Of a stretch of 64,000 nt of DNA, positions 36,900-48,262 are shown in pieces; position 1 is the stretch's first letter, and each line of letters opens with the position of its first letter. The notes under the pieces are model-generated. The model worked only from the letters and a program-made list of their open reading frames with translations, made no database searches and was not told the DNA's origin. Source of the DNA: Dioscorea cayenensis subsp. rotundata (taxonomy: Eukaryota; Streptophyta; Magnoliopsida; Dioscoreales; Dioscoreaceae); NCBI RefSeq assembly GCF_009730915.1, contig NC_052477.1, forward strand, positions 26,306,578 through 26,370,577. Direction: 5' to 3'. Both the position numbers and the translations under genes were made by a program.

Positions 36900-38361
36900 G
36901 ATCTATTTTTGTCTTGGTGATGTATGTATGGTTGAGAGCATTTTGTTGATGTGTTGATACTTTTATGGTTTTGAATCTCTAGTTGTATCTAGAGAGAGAA
37001 CTGTTATTAGCCATTGTTGACGTAAAGGAAAGATTTCAAGTTGCCTTAAGGTCCTGTGATTTTTCATCTCTTAATTGGAGAGGTTTTCCACCCTAAACTT
37101 GCCTTGCAATTGTGTGTTTGGTTGAATTTTGATAGCATATGCTTAAGATCTTGTTTTATACACAAAGAAGGGAAGTTTGGAGTTGTTTTGGAGTTCTTGG
37201 GGGTGATGGGCAACAGCACGCCGATGTAGTAGTTGTTCTAAATTGTGTAAAAGTTATGGGAGGGACATGGGTAAAAACATAACCATGTAAAGGTAATTCT
37301 CAAACTCTTGAGAGTCACACAGACTGCCACTTGCTCGTTTAGAGATCGTGTCACTCATAAGTCAAAATTTCAGATTTCTACGTGGTTGCTATAGTACCAT
37401 GTTCATCTAAAATACTACAGTACTTCATCATGTGCGAGTAAAGTACTTCATCAAAAGCACCATTTTTTTTAGTTGTTGTTTATTCACTATGAATTGTAAT
37501 ATTTGGTATTGTAGAGTATTGTTCATTCACAGTAAACTGAGTCTCAGTGTGGGTCTCTTGTCAGAAAAGTTGTATTCTCCAAGTTTTCACAGTTTCATGG
37601 TAGGGGATTTACCATAATGGGGTTATGGTTATTGATATAGCTAAAATAGTCAAACTTGGACTGGCCCGACTTGCTCGAGTAGAAAAACTAAAAACCAGCC
37701 ATAAGGCCGGTCCGATTATACCCTTTAGTTCGGACTCCAAATGATCCGATTAAGAATCAAGCAACTCAGTTAGTTTGACCAAGGATCGGTTGAATCAGAC
37801 AAATCTAATAGGTGATAGAGAAAAGTATGATGAGCACCGGCAGGAAGAGAGAGGAATTAGTTAGGGTTTTTTTCAACTAAGATAGAGAAAGAGGGATATA
37901 GAGAGGAGTGAAGGAAAAGCAATAGGGGGTGTTTTGTGAGTCCTAGGATGTAGGTTTTTATTTTTATTTTTTATTTTCATGCATGTTTTTATTTTTATTT
38001 TTAAATATTTTATAGTTTTAAGAAATTAACTATTGTATATAAAATTAAAATTTTAAATATCAAATTAATTAAACTATGCTCTCTTATTTATTAAAAATGA
38101 AGATTATATTATATTTTTATAAATATTAATTCTTATAATATATTTTAAATATTTTATTATTGATTCCAGTTTAACCACACCCTTGACCTTAGACCCTTGA
38201 CTTCACTGAGTCAATGAACAGATCATATCTAAGAACCTTGGATATCTCATCTTGGGCTTACTTGGCAAGTCTTCATTGCTCAGTGCAGTCTATCCCACAT
38301 GATAAATCCTTAGGGGATTGTTAAGCGGTTGTGACTAGTGCATTTCTGTACCTACCTATCC
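36900..38361. other. intergenic, no gene seen
   Basis: Moderately AT-rich sequence between repeats. No ORF has a recognisable motif. Confidence 0.5.
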
Positions 38362-38690
38362 TAGGGTTGTTAATTTTCCTCGGACCCAATAGGGAACCGA
38401 TTCCCATCCTGACGGGGCAGGGCACGGAGGCTAAAATTCGGGGAGCGAGATCAAGACCAGGGAGGGGATGTAAATCCCTATCGGGATAGTGCCGGGATTC
38501 TCCACCCCATCCCGCCCATAAATGTATAATTTTAATATTATATATATAATATTTAAAATATTATTTATATTAAATAAATATATATTATTAATAAAAAGGG
38601 GACGAAGAATCCCCAAACCCGAGTAATCTCCACAAGGATGGGGATGGAGAAATTTTTTTCCCCGAACCTGGGTTTGGGGATGGTGTCAGA
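38362..38690 (+). mobile_element. hAT-type MITE-like fragment
   Basis: TAGGGTTGTTAATTTTCC is followed by a G/C-rich hAT-like subterminal block (ggacccaatagggaac, cctgacggggcaggg). On the far side ttccccgaacctgggt and ttggggatgg resemble the opposite subterminal region. The interior is AT-rich. The exact right terminus and target duplication were not resolved. Confidence 0.5.
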
Positions 38691-38936
38691 GATGAGTTTG
38701 ACTAGTCAAGATCGGAGCCAAGATATACATTCATTGTTGAATCCTTGCAGCATCCCTAGCCTATCCCTTTGGCATCCCTTAAGTTGGGGGTTGCTTATTG
38801 CCATTTGTCAAAAAAAATTTTTAAAAAATCAATTGTCTTTGAAGTAAAAAAATTGTGAAAGCACCTTAGGTAATTTTTTTTATTTAAATTTAAAAATTTA
38901 TCCATCCATGCAAATTCAAGCATCAAATCAGAATGA

Positions 38937-38945
38937 AAAATTTAA
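38937..38945 (+). repeat. 9-bp target-site duplication, left
   Basis: AAAATTTAA directly before the left terminal inverted repeat; the identical word follows the right one at 43720-43728. Confidence 0.85.
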
Positions 38946-39100
38946 GGGAAGAACTTACATGAAGTCCTTTGTGTGCATTTCATGTAGTGCCCAATTATAC
39001 ATTGGCACATATCCTATTTGTAGCCCCACCTGCCTTTTCTTTTTCTCCCGTTAACTCAAGCTAGCCTTCCATTAACCTTGAAGTACTATATTATATTCTG
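38946..39100 (+). repeat. MULE left terminal inverted repeat
   Basis: Pairs with 43560-43719. Shared words include gtgcattt.at.tagtgcccaatta, gccttttctttttc and ttgaagta. Confidence 0.85.
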
Positions 39101-39495
39101 AAGATGCTCAAATGGCATTGTGATAGACACTAAAGCAAATAGATAATTAATAAATGGCATTGTAATCTATAAACTCTCAAATGCGACAAACATTTAACTA
39201 GAATTAGGCTAAATAGAATAGTTTGGAGCAAATGTTTGCAACATTCTATTGGACAATTAGCTAGAATTACAACCACAAAATCAACAAAGATCCTCCATAA
39301 CATCCAGCAGTTCCAAAACAAGAAATAAAAGATCTGTTCATCACAATCCAAACACTCCCAACCATACATCATAATAAGAAACAAAATCATGAGATAACAA
39401 GAAAAACTCATTACATATTTCATGACAATATCATTCATTTTTGTTTTTTCTTAACACATCTAATCTTCAGTTAGATCCATCTCATCTTCTATTAA

Positions 39496-39500
39496 TATTC
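39496..39500 (+). repeat. 5-bp target-site duplication of nested LTR element, left
   Basis: TATTC before the first LTR; the same word follows the second LTR at 42648-42652. Confidence 0.85.
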
Positions 39501-40064
39501 TGTGGGCCCCACACATTTTTTTTTAATTTATTTCATTTAATTGTTTTGCATGTAAGGCTGTTACGGAAGAGGAAAAAGAAACTTTCCTTTTTTATTGATT
39601 TTTTTTTCTCTTAATTTTTATATCTTATTAGGTTTTCAAACCCTAGCCGCCACCCTTTGTTTCTTCCGATATAGTCTCTCGTTTGAACCAAGAAAGAGGG
39701 AGAGATCTTGACTATTTCCTTTTCTCTTTTTCTTTTTGGTGTGTGGTGCCGGTGGCTAGGACGGAGATAGACCTCTTCGTCAAGGTTGTGTGGTTATCGT
39801 TGGGAGGTAAGCGTGCTCTTCCTAGATCTAGGGCTTCCTAGATCTAGGGTTAAGTGGTGTAATTTATCTCCTAGATCTTGTTGTGGTATGTTAATGTTTA
39901 TTTAGGGATTAAGTGGTTGCTTACTGGGCTCTCAAGCTCATAATCCTGTTGTTAATTTTTTTTTCAGGTTTTGAGGCCTTGTATGCCTACTTGGTTTCGG
40001 CTTTGTAGGTGTGCGGCCGTTTGTCAGCGCACTGGGCCTGGTGAGCCGGGTTCGGGGCGTGACA
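39501..40064 (+). repeat. LTR, left copy
   Basis: TG...CA termini; contains the agatctagggcttcctagatctaggg double motif and a GC-rich 3' end. Nearly identical to 42080-42647. A short ORF near its 3' end recurs in the other LTR and is not a gene. Confidence 0.93.
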
Positions 40065-42079
40065 AATTTAGTGGTATCAGAGAGATGGTTAGAAGAGAAA
40101 TTGTTTTTGCCTTCGTGTATTATATAGATCCGTTAAATTTGAGTAAGAGTGAGAAAACCCCAAGATAAGTGGGTTGTGGAGGTTGTGGTATCTGCCTAGA
40201 TGGCACTTCACTTTAAATTTTTTTGGAAGTTGCATACTGGAGCATGAGTCTTTGTGTGATAGCTTGAGTTGTAGGAAAGCCTTGATTTGTTTGATGTTCA
40301 TTTTTTTTTTATTTTGTAGATTGCTATGTATATGATTTTCTTTGACAGACATGAATATCTATATAAGAAAAGAAAAGAGGAATCTTGAAATTATTTATGT
40401 GATGATTTGGAAAATTATTAGAATTGAATTTGTGGTTGTTTATATATATAATTATTGTGCATGTTGTGAATTTCCATATTTTGACTTTGTGCTGTCTGAA
40501 ATTGAATCCCAAATTCAGAGCCTTGGTAAATATTGTTTGGAGAAGGATACAACTAGAAAATTATAGCACTTTTCCATAACTAATCACCTGCAAAATTTTG
40601 AAGTTATTGGATTTGTAACCAATGAGATATGTTTGCTTAAGTAGACCCTTCTCAGTTGTTGTTATTGTGCAGGGCATGAGGAAGGAATTGTACTTTTTAT
40701 GATTTATGAGGTTGAATTGGCCAAAGTGCATAATACAAAGAACGTTTGTTATGATTTTATCTATGTGCTTGTAAAATATCTCTGTAATTAGATGTATATG
40801 TTGGATGATATTCATGATTTTTGTAAAAACCAGGCTGAAATTTTTAATATGCAAAAAATTTGGTGAATTTCATGATGATGCTATAATTTGAGGAGTGCTA
40901 AGAATATTATGGAACTTTATCACATTTTAGCTTGGTGAGTAAATTTATTTTGAAGAGAAATCATGATGTTGGCAAGTTAAATATTGCTATAATTAGGAAA
41001 ATTTTCTGGAGGTTAATGTGTCGATCATGTTCCCTGACTTTGTTTGTTGTTGTGCAGTTTTTGGTGCTTTGAGTGGCAAGATAATGGTTGAAATTTTTTG
41101 AGGAGCAAAATTCTTATAATTCGATACTTTTCTTTGATTTTTCTTGAAACTAAGAAGAGGCTCTAAATGATATATATGATTCTTATGTTCGAGTTGTATT
41201 GCTTTTTTTACTTGAATTAATGGTCAATCTAGAGAATCGTTATGTACTTGAAGGTGAAATAAGTTCCATTGTTGTAATTCTACAAGCAAAAAAAGATATA
41301 AAGGATCATACCTTAGTGTTTAGGAAGATTTAAGAAATTTTTGATGATTATACTCCAAATATTTGTTTGAGGATGATTCAAAACAAAGTTTAAGCTTGGT
41401 AGATAATTGGCGGTTCTCGATTGGTTTTTAATTTGCTTATGTTTTTTTCAATCAATGAGAAAAATTTTTAGAGTGTTCGAATATTGTTGTGGACTGGAGT
41501 ATATGTATAATTTTTGAAGTTTTGATGTTTGATGGTTGCCAAGTTTGATCTATGAGAATCATGTTAGGTGATTTTTAGTAGGAAACATTGATTCCGAGTG
41601 GATGAGAAAAGAAATTAATGGCATTTTTAGTTTTTTTCTAAACTTGTTTGATTTAGTTATCATATCCATGGGATGATACATGAATTGGGGATTTTTAATC
41701 GAGGTTTGATAGATTGCAATGATGGTAATGTTTTTTTGCGGTTTTAAATTCTTTTTGAAGTCGGATGACAACAAACACATGATAATATATGCTCATATTG
41801 ATGTTTAATCAAGGATGTTCAAAAAGCATTGAATTCTATATTATGTTTGATATGAGTTTAAAAACAAATCAAAAGGTAGGTTTATTGTTTTTTTGTTGTG
41901 ACCATTGTCCTTAGAAGTATCATCAATCAAGTTTTTGTTTGAATCCATTGGTCTTTGAATCTTATCATCTAATTCAATGACGCTCGAACTTTTTCATGGT
42001 CCGAATTTTTACTTTGGAAGTGCTGCTTTGATGGTTAAGTTAAGTTTAGAGGACTAAACTTTTTTTAGGAGGGAGGAGT
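40065..42079 (+). other. non-coding interior of the LTR element
   Basis: AT-rich, no gag, protease, integrase or RT motif in any frame. The PBS is at its left edge and the polypurine tract at its right edge. Confidence 0.75.
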
Positions 42080-42647
42080 TGTGGGCCCCACACATTTTTT
42101 TAAATTTATTTCATTTAATTGTTTTTGCATGTAAAAGGTCATTACGGAAGAGGAAAAAAAGAAACTTTCCTTTTTTTATTGATTTTTTTCTCTTAATTTT
42201 TTTATATCTTATTAGGTTTTCAAACCCTAGCCGCCACCTTTTGTTTCTTCCGATATAGTCTCTCGTTTGAACCAAGAAAGAGGGAGAGATCTTGACTCTT
42301 TCCTTTTCTCTTTTTCTTTTTGGTGTGTGGTGCCGGTGGCGAGGACGGAGATAGACCTCTTCGTCAAGGTTGTGTGGTTATCGTTGGGAGGTAAGCGTGC
42401 TCTTCCTAGATCTAGGGCTTCCTAGATCTAGGGTTAAGTGGTTTAATTTATCTCCTAGATCTTGTTGTGGTATGTTAATGTTTATTTAGGGATTAAGTGG
42501 TTGCTTACTGGGCTCTCAAGCTCATAATCCTGTTGTTAATTTTTTTTCAGGTTTTGAGGCCTTGTATGCCTACTTGGTTTCGGCTTTGTAGGTGTGCGGC
42601 CGTTTGTCAGCGCACTGGGCCTGGTGAGCCGGGTTCGGGGCGTGACA
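42080..42647 (+). repeat. LTR, right copy
   Basis: Matches the left LTR over its full length; differences seen include ggctgttacgg/aggtcattacgg, gtggctagg/gtggcgagg and gtggtgtaa/gtggtttaa. Confidence 0.93.
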
Positions 42648-43559
42648 TATTCCCTTTGAAGCAGAATTGCTTGTTGTAGGTCATACTTGAAGATGGCACC
42701 TACAACAATACAAGAAAAAAATTAAGCGAAATTAAATTTTTTAGCAAAATTAACACAAAAGCTGAAAATGCAACAAACCATCATAACAACAGGAAAATTT
42801 TCAACAAGACCAACTTCAAAACAATTAACAGGAAAAGACTCCCAAGATGCATAGTTTTCCATTTAGAATAGCAACAAATTCAATAGAACACACAGGAAGA
42901 AGAACCTGAAAAGAAGAGAATATCAAATTTTGATGCAAATCAAGAATGAACTGAAATCAGTTAAATTCTCATAACACACTTGTGATACAAGAAGTTGTAG
43001 CAAAAAATAATCAAGCAAAGAAGAACATCCAATTATTCCAATAAAAAATGTACAAGAATAGAAACAAAACCAAATAAGTATGAGAAGAATGAAGAGATCT
43101 ATCACAAACAAAGGAAAAACCAATATAAAAATAAGACAATAAAACAAAAGAAAGGGAGTCTCCAATACCTTGATATCAATTAACAGCCAATGTCCCCAAA
43201 ATCCAAGCTTTACTGTTTCAATCGATCTGAAATCCCTTTCTTTATTCGCAACCCACCGAAAGGCTTTAGATTTAGAACAAAAATGGCTTGGAAAAATTTT
43301 TGAATACTTTAAAAGGTGGCACCTTTTACAAAAACCTCAATAGCCAAAGAGAAAAAAAAAAGACAAGTGGTGGATTCCCTCCATTCTCATTCTACCACAA
43401 CGTCACACTTGAAACAAAGATGTGAAGGAGAAGAAGATGAGCACCTAAAACAAAGATGGAATAGTGGTTAGAGAGAGTAGCTCCGGGGACACGTGTCGGT
43501 CAGATCAAACATCACTCCTCAAGCTTGGAGTTGGAGTGGTTTGAAGAAGAAGCGCTTCA
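42648..43559. other. right internal arm of the MULE
   Basis: A-rich on the plus strand with no recognisable gene. The piece near 43200-43330 is less AT-rich and might be a captured or 5' UTR-like segment of the parent element. Confidence 0.45.
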
Positions 43560-43719
43560 GAATGTAATATAATATTTTTTACTTCAAGGCTAATGGAGGG
43601 TTAGCTTGCATTAAAGGCGGAAAAAGAAAAGGCAAGTGGGCCTACACATGGGACATGTGTCAATATGTAATTGGGCACTATATAAAATGCACACAAAGCA
43701 CTTCAAGTAAGTTCTCCCC
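43560..43719 (-). repeat. MULE right terminal inverted repeat
   Basis: Reverse complement of 38946-39100 with about 85% similarity by eye; followed by the 9-bp AAAATTTAA at 43720-43728. Confidence 0.85.
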
Positions 43720-44069
43720 AAAATTTAAATATGTCTATAAAGCTTAATGGGTCCATAATGGATTTATGTGACTTGAAGTGATGTTTATCGGCGTAAAAAA
43801 AAGTCAAGTTAATTACACCCAACTAGAACACACCTAATGCAAGTCGAGTTAAAATCAGGTTCTAGTCCGGTTGGTGGAATTAAAACCTCTACTTGCACAA
43901 TAATTTTTTAAAAAATATATAGTCCTAAGCTTAATTAAACATAAATTATCTATTCACAATATTTTTGGAATTTAGTTTGTTGTGCCAATCATGTTATCAA
44001 GGCTAGCATCACTAAAAGACGCTTATACCCCCTCTTCCCAATCGAAAATAAAACTTATGTTCTTACTTG

Positions 44070-44320
44070 CCATGTGCATCCAAGATGATATACATTGAAC
44101 CACAACTCCACAATAGTAAATTGCTTCTGCCTTGCAACTCTAAAGGGTGGAGAATACGACTTCTCTTACATGAGACCTACTAAACAGTGAGTGAACAATA
44201 CCAATATGGTATTTTTATAGTATATTTATAATATTTTGTATAATACACATGGGATTTGACCTTGTACCACTCACCCACCATTTAAGGTGACTTCCACTAG
44301 CCTATTTAGTGGTTTTCGGC
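44070..44320 (+). repeat. dispersed repeat, copy 2 (related copy at 36660)
   Basis: Same order of conserved words as 36660-36895. The two copies lie on either side of the MULE in the same orientation but are too far out to be its ends. Confidence 0.65.
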
Positions 44321-44702
44321 TGGAATTTGTAATTAAAATCCTTGAGCTTACGGATTTTTATACAAATCTTGTCGGAGACCTTTATAATTTTTTTTTTTCA
44401 AATAAAGCTGAAAGAACTTGACTTGTTTTGCATCAAAAGTCTTTAGTTATTTTAGAAATTGTGTCAAAGTTGTGGCTACTTGTGAGCTTTTGAAACTTCT
44501 TCATTAGAGGTTATATCGATCAGGTTCAAAATTTTCCAATTCTTTTTCTGATCCATGGAGAATTGAAGTTAATCACAGAAGAAGATGAGGAAGAATAGAG
44601 AAAGGGTAAATGTCTCATGGCTAAGATCTCATAGTTTTCGTTAAATATGTGAGAATTTGTGGAGAAATAATTTTTTGATCTCATTCTTCTAAATGAATGT
44701 AT

Positions 44703-44705
<3 letters not shown>

Positions 44706-44740
<35 letters not shown>
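44706..44740 (+). repeat. (TA)n microsatellite
   Basis: About seventeen TA units. Confidence 0.9.
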
Positions 44741-44744
<4 letters not shown>

Positions 44745-44891
44745 AAGAAAAAAATGCTCTTGCAAATCTCTTAATTACCTCCTAATTTCATGTCTAATTT
44801 GACTATTTCCAACCATAGAAATATTATATTATAATTACAAATATTCACAAAATATGCCTAGATTTGCTATAGAATAACAACTCTCTTCTTA

Positions 44892-45820
44892 AGGCAACTT
44901 TAATAGGAGTTTGATGAGGGTATATTGAGCTCATGAGTATGTAACCCTCCATAAGTAGGGTTTAATGCCATTGAGTGTTCAGTGGCCACCAAACGCTCAA
45001 TGAGTGGATTCCATCTATTTTTTATTTAGGGATTTTTGTAGGTGTACTCCTTAATAGTTTTGAGATTGCATATTTGCCCTTGAATAAAAATTAATTGCAT
45101 ACATACCTTTGAATAATACATATAATTACGTATATATCCCTGGGGTTCAAATTAGTTGAAAAACCATCCGTTAACAAACAACATATATATAAAATGACCA
45201 TTATACCCTTGCATATAAACCCTTGAATTTTTTTTTAAGTTGTATAAGGGTTATTTTGGACCTTTTGTATATCTTAATCCAAGTTATAACCATAGTTAAT
45301 CAAGTTTGATTAATGGAATCTAATAGTAGGGGCATATCCGCAATTACTTATTTTTTTAGGGGTATATATACAATTATGTTTTTTCTGAGGGTAAATATGC
45401 AATTATAGAACTTTTGAGGGGTTTATAACCAATTTTCTCTTTTATTTTTTTTAAATTAAAAAGTGATGGGACCCACTCCTTTAAATAAATTTTTAATTCA
45501 ATTTTTTAAATTTTATTTTTATCATCACAAATTAATTATTTTTCAAAATAATATAATAATTTTTTTATTCATATATTTTAATTATTTTATATATTTATTT
45601 TGTAATATAATTTTTAAAATACATTACTTAATTATTTTATTAATAACATTTAAGATTTTATTAAATAATTATAATATGAGATATAGTTTAATGGGTTGAT
45701 TGTGGGTCCTATTTTTTAGTATAACTGTTATGGGAGATAGTTTAATGGGTAAGAGTTTAATAGATTAATGAGATAGCATGGGCATCAAACTCTAGGATAG
45801 TTTAACGATTAAAGTTGCCC
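44892..45820. mobile_element. Harbinger/Tourist-type element, TTA duplication
   Basis: Left end AGGCAACTTTAAT and right end (reverse complement) GGGCAACTTTAAT are inverted repeats flanked by TTA (44889-44891 and 45821-45823). Subterminal words such as agtttgatg recur inverted. No transposase. A second inverted-repeat element sits inside at about 45041-45430. Confidence 0.65.
45041..45430. mobile_element. inner MITE with long imperfect inverted repeats
   Basis: The left arm (ttttgagattgcatatttgcccttgaat...aattgcatacatacctttgaa) and the reversed right arm (ccctcaaaagttctataattgcatatttaccctc...aattgtatatataccc) match over about 100 bases. Each arm contains three or four ~33-base subrepeats built on 'aattgcatata..ccct'. 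Termini and target duplication are not exactly defined. Confidence 0.55.
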
Positions 45821-45823
45821 TTA

Positions 45824-46393
45824 TTACATTCAATCAATGGCCTAGATGTAAGTATTTTAATGGGCTCTTTGAAAAACTAGTATGCCCTATAAAGCCAATT
45901 CTAGTTATTATTTCATAATAAAATTATTTTATTTTATTGCATGCATAATTATGGGTATTATATTATTCATGTTTGATGATATATTTTATTCTAAGATGGC
46001 ATTTTATAAAAAAATCAAATTAATGATAGAGACCATTAAAATGAGGCATGATTATGGCAACCCAAAATAGTTCACAACCTATAATTAAAATAGGGTCTTG
46101 TATTCATTAATGGTTGTCACATGGTGAACTACTATATGCAATAAAGTGGTATGTTTCATCCACTAGAGTGGAGACTCTTGGTAACATTGTGGGTATTTGT
46201 AATTAAAAAATATTAAACTTAACAACTAAAGAACTATTAGACCAAACACTATCATAAAGAGAAAAGGGTTATTCTGTTACAGAAAATCTTTATTACCTGA
46301 GGGTGTTATTAAATCTTATGTATAAATTATATTACGTTGATAGTGTCAATGGATGATAAGTAATTGGAGGCTATATACGGACATGTTGGATTA
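45824..46393. other. AT-rich intergenic, no gene seen
   Basis: No ORF with a recognisable motif and no clear repeat boundary. Confidence 0.5.
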
Positions 46394-46407
46394 TATAATG
46401 AATACAT

Positions 46408-48255
46408 TGTTAGAGCAAGGCTCTATAATTAGCATCATTTGACACAAAGTCAAGATGACATGGCAATAACGATGATGTGGCAAAGTTAGTGACATGGCAA
46501 GATGACTTAGCAAAGGATGATGATGTGGCTTGAAGTCTAGAAGACCATAGTTCGTGCTATATTTGGAGGATCTCTCAAGAAACCATATGGAGCTATCTTT
46601 GGTAGAAACTTATATTTGGAGGATCTTTCTCAATGAACAAAGTGGAGAAAATCTATTGAAGCTATCTTTAGTAAGAGCATCAACCTTGGAAAATCCTTCT
46701 TAAGAAGCAAGCAAAAGCCATGTGGAGTATATCTACACAACTATCTTTGTAAAAGAGATATATTTGAAGACACAATGATATCTATGGTCACAATTAATTG
46801 ATGAGAACAAAGCTATATTTGGAGAAGCTATATAAGGCAAGTGGGTTTCAACTTCAAGAGCAAGAAAGCAAGATCCTAACCTTATGAAGTCAAAGACTAA
46901 ATGAAAAGACTTGTATATTTGGCAAGTGAATCTATCAAGTAACCACTTGGAGGCAAGATGTCATCAAGACCGTATTTAGATACATCTAAAGATTTGTTCA
47001 GATTTGGAGAGAATCTAAATATGGAGGCAAATTAATCTAAATGGAGTCATGTCTATTTTTGGCAAGGAGCATCAAGGTGAAAGGATCTCTCTTGAAGAAC
47101 AAACCATAAGGAGAAAATCTATAGTTATGATTTAATCTATCTTTGGTAAGATCCAAGATGATAAAATCTATCTTTGGTAACTCTATTTCTCATGAGAGAT
47201 TTATTACTTGAAGACCAAGGTTGCATTGAGCTTAGTTTAGTGTGAAGCTATTTAAGGACATAAACTAAGAAAGGTGAGAGCAAGCCAACATGATTCTCAA
47301 GACCATATTTAGCAAAACAACTTGAAGTTCAGATGGAACCTAAATATGGGTGGAGCTATTTGAAGCACAAGCTATTTTTGGCAAGAGTTATTTTTGGAGA
47401 TCATTAAAGCCCAAGCTTGGATATGTGAAGATCATGCTTGGAAGACATTGAAGAGCTAAATTTGGATAAAAAGAGATCAAGTTTAGTGAGAAGATATTAA
47501 AGACCAAACTTGGATGAATGAAGATCAAGTTTGAAGATTGTGAAGACTAAACTTGGATGAATAGAGATCAAGTTTGGAAAGAAGATTTTGAAGATCTTTG
47601 AAGACCATCTTTGGTGAGATGGATTCGTACCTTGGTGGGTACGACCTTTGGGAAAGGGACATGCTGATATGACGTGAGGATTGAGGCTAGTTGCTAGCAG
47701 AAAGAGCTCGGGAGGAGTTGACTGCATCGACATGAACTGGAGCAACTAGGAGGATTAGAGGTGCTGCAAGTCGTGTTGTAACGGGAGCTAGAACTCAATC
47801 AGGATCAATAGGTTGGCTCCGTTGCAAGCTCGGTTGCAACAGAAGTTGTGACGTCTAACTTTGGAAGGTGTCCGAAATAGGAAGCCATGGAGAGTTGAAA
47901 AGAGGAAGTGTTAGGGACATAGAGACACCTATATAAGATACTTTGTTTCGAGATTTAAGATGTGCCACGAGTGAGAGACTCTAGTGTGTGGGTTGAGGAA
48001 AGTGGGCATCGGGCAACCTAAAGAGGGTTATTCTTTGTCATTGTATGAGTGAAAGAGAGTGTTGTACTCTTTATTCTTTACCTCTTTTAGTAGATTATTC
48101 TCTCCGGGCTTGTCCCCCAGATGTAGGCAAAGTTGTGCCAAACTGGATAACCAATTCGTGTGTCTCTTTTCTCTTGTATTTTTGATTGTGTGTGATTGCA
48201 TTACATGAGAGGTTGAGTGAAAAATTATCACACTTCTACCTCTCCAAAACTAACA
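46408..48255 (+). mobile_element. candidate solo LTR (~1.85 kb)
   Basis: Starts TGTTAG and ends CTAACA, a perfect short inverted pair. The 3' part (about 48040-48200) has the layout of a plant LTR end: tgtactctttattc, gcttgtcccccagatgtaggc, aaactggataacc, gtgtgtctcttttctcttg. No primer site, pol motif or second copy is in the window. The flanks share TATAATG (46394-46400 and 48256-48262), but the left copy is seven bases away from the terminus, so the duplication is not clean. It could also be a truncated element. Confidence 0.5.
47395..47615 (+). repeat. short tandem units within the LTR-like block
   Basis: The words aagaccaaacttggatgaatgaagatcaagtttg recur about every 50 bases with variation (about 47405-47610). 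Related 'atctttggtaag' words occur throughout 46600-47200. Confidence 0.6.
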
Positions 48256-48262
48256 TATAATG

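Larger units (their letters stand above)
39501..42647 (+). mobile_element. short non-autonomous LTR retrotransposon
   Basis: Two near-identical direct LTRs (39501-40064, 564 bp; 42080-42647, 568 bp) start TGTGGGCCCCACACA and end GGGGCGTGACA. A primer binding site TGGTATCAGAG (40072-40082, initiator tRNA-Met type) follows the first LTR and a polypurine tract aggagggaggagt (42067-42079) precedes the second. TATTC flanks both ends. The 2.0-kb interior has no gag or pol motif, so it depends on another element's proteins. The few LTR differences (several single-base changes plus homopolymer indels) imply recent insertion. The PBS and LTR end style suggest a Ty3/gypsy parent; this is inference. Confidence 0.92.
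38946..43719. mobile_element. Mutator-like element (MULE), non-autonomous, carrying a nested LTR retrotransposon
   Basis: Long terminal inverted repeats of about 150 bases (38946-39100 and 43560-43719 reversed) start GGGAAGAACTTAC and GGGGAGAACTTAC and stay about 85% alike. A perfect 9-bp AAAATTTAA duplication flanks them, the hallmark of Mutator-type transposition. Removing the nested element (39501-42652) leaves about 1.6 kb with no transposase motif. The left arm's minus strand (39130-39438) holds a 102-codon ORF with a Cys-rich string faintly like a LINE zf-RVT; host-fragment capture (Pack-MULE) is possible but unproven. Confidence 0.85.

Noticed and set aside
39971..40168. Small ORF starting MRPCMPTWFRLCRC, repeated at 42497-42679
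   Set aside because: It is the same LTR sequence in both copies, not a gene.
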